NCBI GenBank assembly: GCA_045612565.1
Contig: JAZKZG010000144.1
Location: 1-34,086 of the forward strand
DNA: 34,086 nucleotides
Direction: 5' to 3'
From: RGIG9041 sp045612565
GTDB taxonomy: Bacteria > Bacillota > Clostridia > Oscillospirales > QAKW01
Part shown: positions 30,187-34,086 of the stretch, in pieces
Position numbering within the stretch: the stretch's first letter is position 1
Layout: each line of letters starts with the position of its first letter
Program-made: the position numbers and the translations under genes
The notes under the pieces: generated by a model
The model's database searches: none
The model's input: the letters and a program-made list of their open reading frames with translations, nothing else
Told to the model about the DNA's origin: nothing

Positions 30187-33100
30187 ATGAAGCGAATTAT
30201 TTCATTGGCACTGTCGGTTTTGATGCTGATAAGTATGCTGGGTTCGTTTTCGGGAATTGCTTTTGCAAGTGATACTGCAACCGAATTCGCTACTACTTAT
30301 TCATCAAAATACCAGACTGAGTACCAAAAAAGTGCTGTAATCGAAAACAGCGCACTTCTTGTTGACAGCAGCATCTCCGCTGATGAAGCGGCGGCAGGTA
30401 CTGTTACAAGAACATGGGACGGTATGAATTTTACCTTTGCCTATGGCACAAATGCATTTAAAACAATAGCAGAGGCGTATGCTTCGGCAAACTTTGTAAA
30501 AGACATTATTGTTTTAAATCTTAACTCTACCGAGGCTACTAATTTATCAGTAGTCAAAAATTCAAGAGTGTTCTCACCCGCGTGGGACACAGCTCCTATG
30601 AATGAGATGAACGGTGAGTTTGATGCCATTGCATCAGACGGTAAGGACTGGACTGTAAACAGTGCTTACGCAGGTAAAACATTAACCCTCAAAAACCTCT
30701 ATTATGCAAATACCCTCACAGGTGTTGCAGAAGTATACGGTTTTACCGTTACAAACGTTATCGGATGGGGTGGTGCGTACGGTTCGTTCAGGACACCCAA
30801 TCTCAATGCGCCCGTAACAACAGTGTTTGTGAACGGACATTTTACTTCGCCTACTGTTGCACTTTTCTATTATCAGTACGGAAATAAGCAAAATAATGAT
30901 ACAGTCAAACTAAAAAACGTTTATGTTGACAAAAATTCGGCTAACTTTGCCTCTTCGGGTCAGGGTAACCCCCATGTACCTGCCAACATTGAGTTTGACA
31001 GCGTTTATGCAAATCTCAAAGAAACTTCGAATAACTCATTCTTCCACGGCTATTCGAAAAATTCATCGGTTACATTCAAAAACTCGTATATTTCGGGTAG
31101 TGCAGTGGGTAGATTCTGTATCGGTCACGCAAGTACATATAACAATGCCGAAGGCACCCGTGTTGTAACACTTGACAACAACGTATTCAAGTATACAGCA
31201 TCGGGCGGTATGTTTTATATGGAGCCGCATGATACAACAACACTCACTATCACAAACAACTATCTTGACAAAACCGCTGACGGCGGTGCTGCTCTTGTAA
31301 ATTCAAGCGCGACAATCGGTTCGAGAATTACAAGTGGTGAGCCGATAACAGTTACTTTTGAGGGTAATAGAATAGTTGGTTACAAAACAGGATTTGCTTC
31401 GGCAATCAAAAATGTATTCACCCCTGCAAACAACTTTGTTACAACTGCCACAGGCGATGCAGCAAAGACTACAAAAGGTGTTGCTATTTCTGATAACAAT
31501 GCAAACAGCGGTGCATACTGGCTTGACTATAATATGACAATGTCATCTGCTGCCTTCCCGCTTGTTGACGGTAACGTAACAATCGGTGGTGTTTTGGCGA
31601 TTGTTAATAACGAGAATTCAGCAATCGACTTTGCCGAAGGTTCAGTTTCGGTGTCAAAAAATGATTTTGTAAACTACGCAGAGTATAATGCTAATATTGA
31701 TGCTCAGCTTGGTGATTATAAGACAAGACTTGTTAAACCGACAGTTACAATTAAAAACGCTTCGTATGAAGAAGTTGATTTGATTGATACAACCAAACCC
31801 GGCATTTATACACTTACACTCTCTTACGGTGACTATGAAACAAAAACTTATGACGTAAGTGTAAGCGATAGTGCAGCACCCGAGACCAAGGAATACAGTT
31901 CGCTTGTAACATATGGTTCATCTGCTTATCCGAATACAATGGTTGTTAATACAAACTGGACTTCTGCACAGCTTACAGAAGGTACAGAACTTTCGTACTG
32001 GTTCAGGGGTAAGACCTATACCGAAACCTACGATGCAAACCGCCATTTTAACAGTTTTGCAACAGCACAAAGCACATTCCACTCAAAACTCAGCGGAAAT
32101 GAGCTTGTAACAACTGTACCGAACTACATTCTGATTGGTACATTCTCATCTGCATTCAGCATTACATATTCGGCAAACTTATACGGTGCAAACGCCGGTA
32201 TTTCACCTAATGACCCCAACTTTGTTCCCTCAGAGGCTGCTCCTGATGCACAGTGGAATGCAAACAGCGGATGGGACACCACAAATGAAACTGTACTTAA
32301 AAAATCAGTTACAAATGCATTTATCTGGACACACACAGATGCACAGCAGACTGCGATAGAGAGTGCAGGGGTAAGCCCCGTGCTTAATGTTGACGGTCTT
32401 ACATACCAAAAACACGGTACGAAAATTGATGATTGCCCCAATGATGTTTTGTGGTTCCAGAACAAAGGTGCCAGCCACAAAATTTTATATACTGCCAACA
32501 TCAAAAACTCTATCCTCGGTACAAGATACGGTGTTGTCGGTCTTAATACACAGGGCGCAAACTTCTATGACGTTAACTTTAATGAAGTAAGAATTACAGA
32601 TTTTGATTACAATTTCTTCTGGGATTATCTGCGCAATGTTACCATGGAAAGAGCATACTTTGACGGAATATATATAGGCACAGGAACATCGTTTTTATGG
32701 AAACCCGGTAACACAAGCCTTGTTGTAAATGGCGTTCAGACATATAATGACTATTATTCAGCAGGTAACGGCGGCGACCGTAGCGTTTCATGGACATTTA
32801 AAAACTCTATGTTTGCAGATTTTACATCGAAAAATCCTGCATATCTTGCAGAGTTTATCGATAACTGCTATCACAGTGCAATCAAGTTCACTTTTGAAGG
32901 AAACTTGTTCAGAAACGCATCGACGGCAACAGACGGTCTTATCAAATTTGGTGCATATTCCAATGCATCAAACCCCACACCGCAGATTGTATTCAAAAAC
33001 AACACAATCTACGATAATAAAGGTAACAAAGCATCTGTTATCGCGGCAGACAGCAACACACTTATGGCTGCTTATGACCTTGAGTTTACAGGCAACCGTG

Positions 33101-34086
33101 TAATTGGATATGATTCTCCGTTCCCTGCATTTACTGCAGCAATGGATGGTTTTATCTCAAATGGTAAATGGACAGTGGATGAAAACTACTTCTCAGATAC
33201 CTATTCGTCAGAGAATGATACAACAGGTAAAATCGGCGAGTGGTTACCCACCACAACCGCAACTTCACTTCCTTTTGATACATATATTACTACCTGGTAT
33301 TCGGATTATAAAATGACAAAGATTTTAAAACAATTAAAGCTTGGTGATCCCGCATTTTCGGGCAGTGTTCTTGGCTATGAAGTAAATCATAACAACAAAA
33401 CAGCATCTGCAATAATCGAAGACGGTGTAAGTATCACAAACCTTGCATTTGGTTCAAATTACGGAACTGTTAAGGTATATTCAGATAAAGACCTCACAAC
33501 CGAGGTTACTTCGGTTACAAGTTCGCAGATTGATGCTGCAAACGGCACAATGACATTCTATGCTGTAATTACCGACGAAGACCAGACAGAAACATATACG
33601 TTTACACTCGCTAAGGTAATATACGATAACGTTACAACATGGTCTGACAGCACAGGCACTATCAAATCGGGCTTTGGTGTATTGCTCCCGACCGGTGCAA
33701 CTGCACAGGGTGGAAAATATGTTATTACCTGGCAGGGAGAAAACTATACGGTAGATGCAACTGATGCGTTTGCTTCGGTAGCTGACGCTGTTGCAGCGGG
33801 CAAAACTCAGCTTATTATGCCCACAGGCAACTACACAAACGTTGAAATTACAAGCGGAATTGAACTTTACGGTAATCAGTTCGGCAAAAACCCCAACGTG
33901 ATTGGTGCTGACAGAGTTGACGATTGGACTCTTAACACTGCGTGGACAACAGATAAAACAACTGTATCACAGTTTACAATTGCAGGCAGTGCAAACGGTA
34001 AAACAATCGTTGTTGACGGTGTTGAACTCACTGACTATATTAACGATAAAAACCGTGCTGTAAACAACGGTACAACAAGGATTACC
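30187..34086 (+). CDS. Giant secreted beta-helix repeat protein, 3' end beyond the window
   Basis: A frame of exactly 1300 codons with no stop from ATG 30187 to the last base. AGGAGG (30174-30179) lies 7 nt before the ATG. Residues 1-27 are a signal peptide ending IAFA. The rest is Asn/Thr/Ser-rich with runs of short strands such as FEGNRIVGY, FKNNTIYDNKG and FTGNRVIGYD, the pattern of a right-handed parallel beta-helix (pectate-lyase-like). A module opening with WxGxxYT...AFxSxAxA and passing through YGxNxGxxPN recurs near residues 77, 590 and 1178. Ig-like or cadherin-like segments lie near 515-560 and 1060-1145. No catalytic residues can be assigned; it may be an adhesin or a polysaccharide-binding or -cleaving protein. 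The anchor, if any, lies outside the window. Confidence 0.88.
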   Translation, partial: MKRIISLALSVLMLISMLGSFSGIAFASDTATEFATTYSSKYQTEYQKSAVIENSALLVDSSISADEAAAGTVTRTWDGMNFTFAYGTNAFKTIAEAYASANFVKDIIVLNLNSTEATNLSVVKNSRVFSPAWDTAPMNEMNGEFDAIASDGKDWTVNSAYAGKTLTLKNLYYANTLTGVAEVYGFTVTNVIGWGGAYGSFRTPNLNAPVTTVFVNGHFTSPTVALFYYQYGNKQNNDTVKLKNVYVDKNSANFASSGQGNPHVPANIEFDSVYANLKETSNNSFFHGYSKNSSVTFKNSYISGSAVGRFCIGHASTYNNAEGTRVVTLDNNVFKYTASGGMFYMEPHDTTTLTITNNYLDKTADGGAALVNSSATIGSRITSGEPITVTFEGNRIVGYKTGFASAIKNVFTPANNFVTTATGDAAKTTKGVAISDNNANSGAYWLDYNMTMSSAAFPLVDGNVTIGGVLAIVNNENSAIDFAEGSVSVSKNDFVNYAEYNANIDAQLGDYKTRLVKPTVTIKNASYEEVDLIDTTKPGIYTLTLSYGDYETKTYDVSVSDSAAPETKEYSSLVTYGSSAYPNTMVVNTNWTSAQLTEGTELSYWFRGKTYTETYDANRHFNSFATAQSTFHSKLSGNELVTTVPNYILIGTFSSAFSITYSANLYGANAGISPNDPNFVPSEAAPDAQWNANSGWDTTNETVLKKSVTNAFIWTHTDAQQTAIESAGVSPVLNVDGLTYQKHGTKIDDCPNDVLWFQNKGASHKILYTANIKNSILGTRYGVVGLNTQGANFYDVNFNEVRITDFDYNFFWDYLRNVTMERAYFDGIYIGTGTSFLWKPGNTSLVVNGVQTYNDYYSAGNGGDRSVSWTFKNSMFADFTSKNPAYLAEFIDNCYHSAIKFTFEGNLFRNASTATDGLIKFGAYSNASNPTPQIVFKNNTIYDNKGNKASVIAADSNTLMAAYDLEFTGNRVIGYDSPFPAFTAAMDGFISNGKWTVDENYFSDTYSSENDTTGKIGEWLPTTTATSLPFDTYITTWYSDYKMTKILKQLKLGDPAFSGSVLGYEVNHNNKTASAIIEDGVSITNLAFGSNYGTVKVYSDKDLTTEVTSVTSSQIDAANGTMTFYAVITDEDQTETYTFTLAKVIYDNVTTWSDSTGTIKSGFGVLLPTGATAQGGKYVITWQGENYTVDATDAFASVADAVAAGKTQLIMPTGNYTNVEITSGIELYGNQFGKNPNVIGADRVDDWTLNTAWTTDKTTVSQFTIAGSANGKTIVVDGVELTDYINDKNRAVNNGTTRIT

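Noticed and set aside
1..34086. Prophage, IS element, integrase or defence island
   Set aside because: No transposase, integrase, phage structural, nuclease-helicase or toxin genes, and no terminal inverted repeats or tRNA attachment site, were seen.

Overview
The window looks like a chromosomal segment of a low-GC, Gram-positive, anaerobic clostridial-type bacterium. I infer this from AT-rich intergenic DNA, Shine-Dalgarno starts, TTG/GTG start codons, intrinsic terminators after nearly every unit, an SLH-domain protein, an AbrB-type regulator, an oxygen-sensitive class III ribonucleotide reductase (nrdDG), an LtaS-like sulfatase, and several secreted proteins typical of gut or plant-degrading Clostridia. 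No rRNA, tRNA, IS element, prophage or CRISPR array was seen. There is no gene-free stretch longer than about 300 bases.

Left part (1-7.8 kb): a secreted transglutaminase-like protein with three SLH domains (107-1849) converges on a minus-strand block. That block is an AbrB-type regulator with a CxxC/CxxC tail, a metallophosphoesterase, a terminator, and then metG - tatD - a neutral-ceramidase-like hydrolase with overlapping stop/start codons. abrB next to metG and tatD resembles the abrB-metS-yabD neighbourhood of Bacillus. A divergent stand-alone PduL-type phosphotransacylase follows.

Middle part (7.9-20.3 kb): a GH36 alpha-galactosidase-type enzyme; a membrane-anchored TPR / chitobiase-C-like / leucine-rich-repeat protein; a 61-residue YaaL/DUF2508-like protein; an orphan solute-binding lipoprotein on a long Asp/Glu/Pro stalk; an unrecognised multi-pass membrane protein; a bifunctional PBP1A-type penicillin-binding protein with a Pro/Glu-rich tail; and an LtaS-family sulfatase. 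The theme is the cell envelope and the capture of external substrates.

Right part (19.4-34.1 kb): a LacI-family regulator faces an MFS transporter across a region with a perfect 19-bp palindrome. Next come a 54-residue ribbon-helix-helix protein (minus strand), a BspA-type LRR surface protein of 889 residues, an EamA/DMT exporter, and nrdD-nrdG behind a promoter with NrdR-box-like sites. A second BspA-type gene is interrupted by an amber codon at position 41. The window ends inside a very large secreted beta-helix protein (at least 1300 residues) that runs off the right edge.

Most distinctive points: (i) the amber-interrupted BspA paralogue keeps a consensus promoter, an otherwise intact reading frame and a tandem TAG-TGA end; (ii) the two BspA-type genes share a C-terminal module of about 240 residues that is not a sorting signal I recognise; (iii) the giant protein repeats a beta-helix module at least three times; (iv) two membrane-protein genes look leaderless; (v) two terminators carry the upstream gene's stop codon in the hairpin loop. 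I did not find a clearly new defence or catalytic system.
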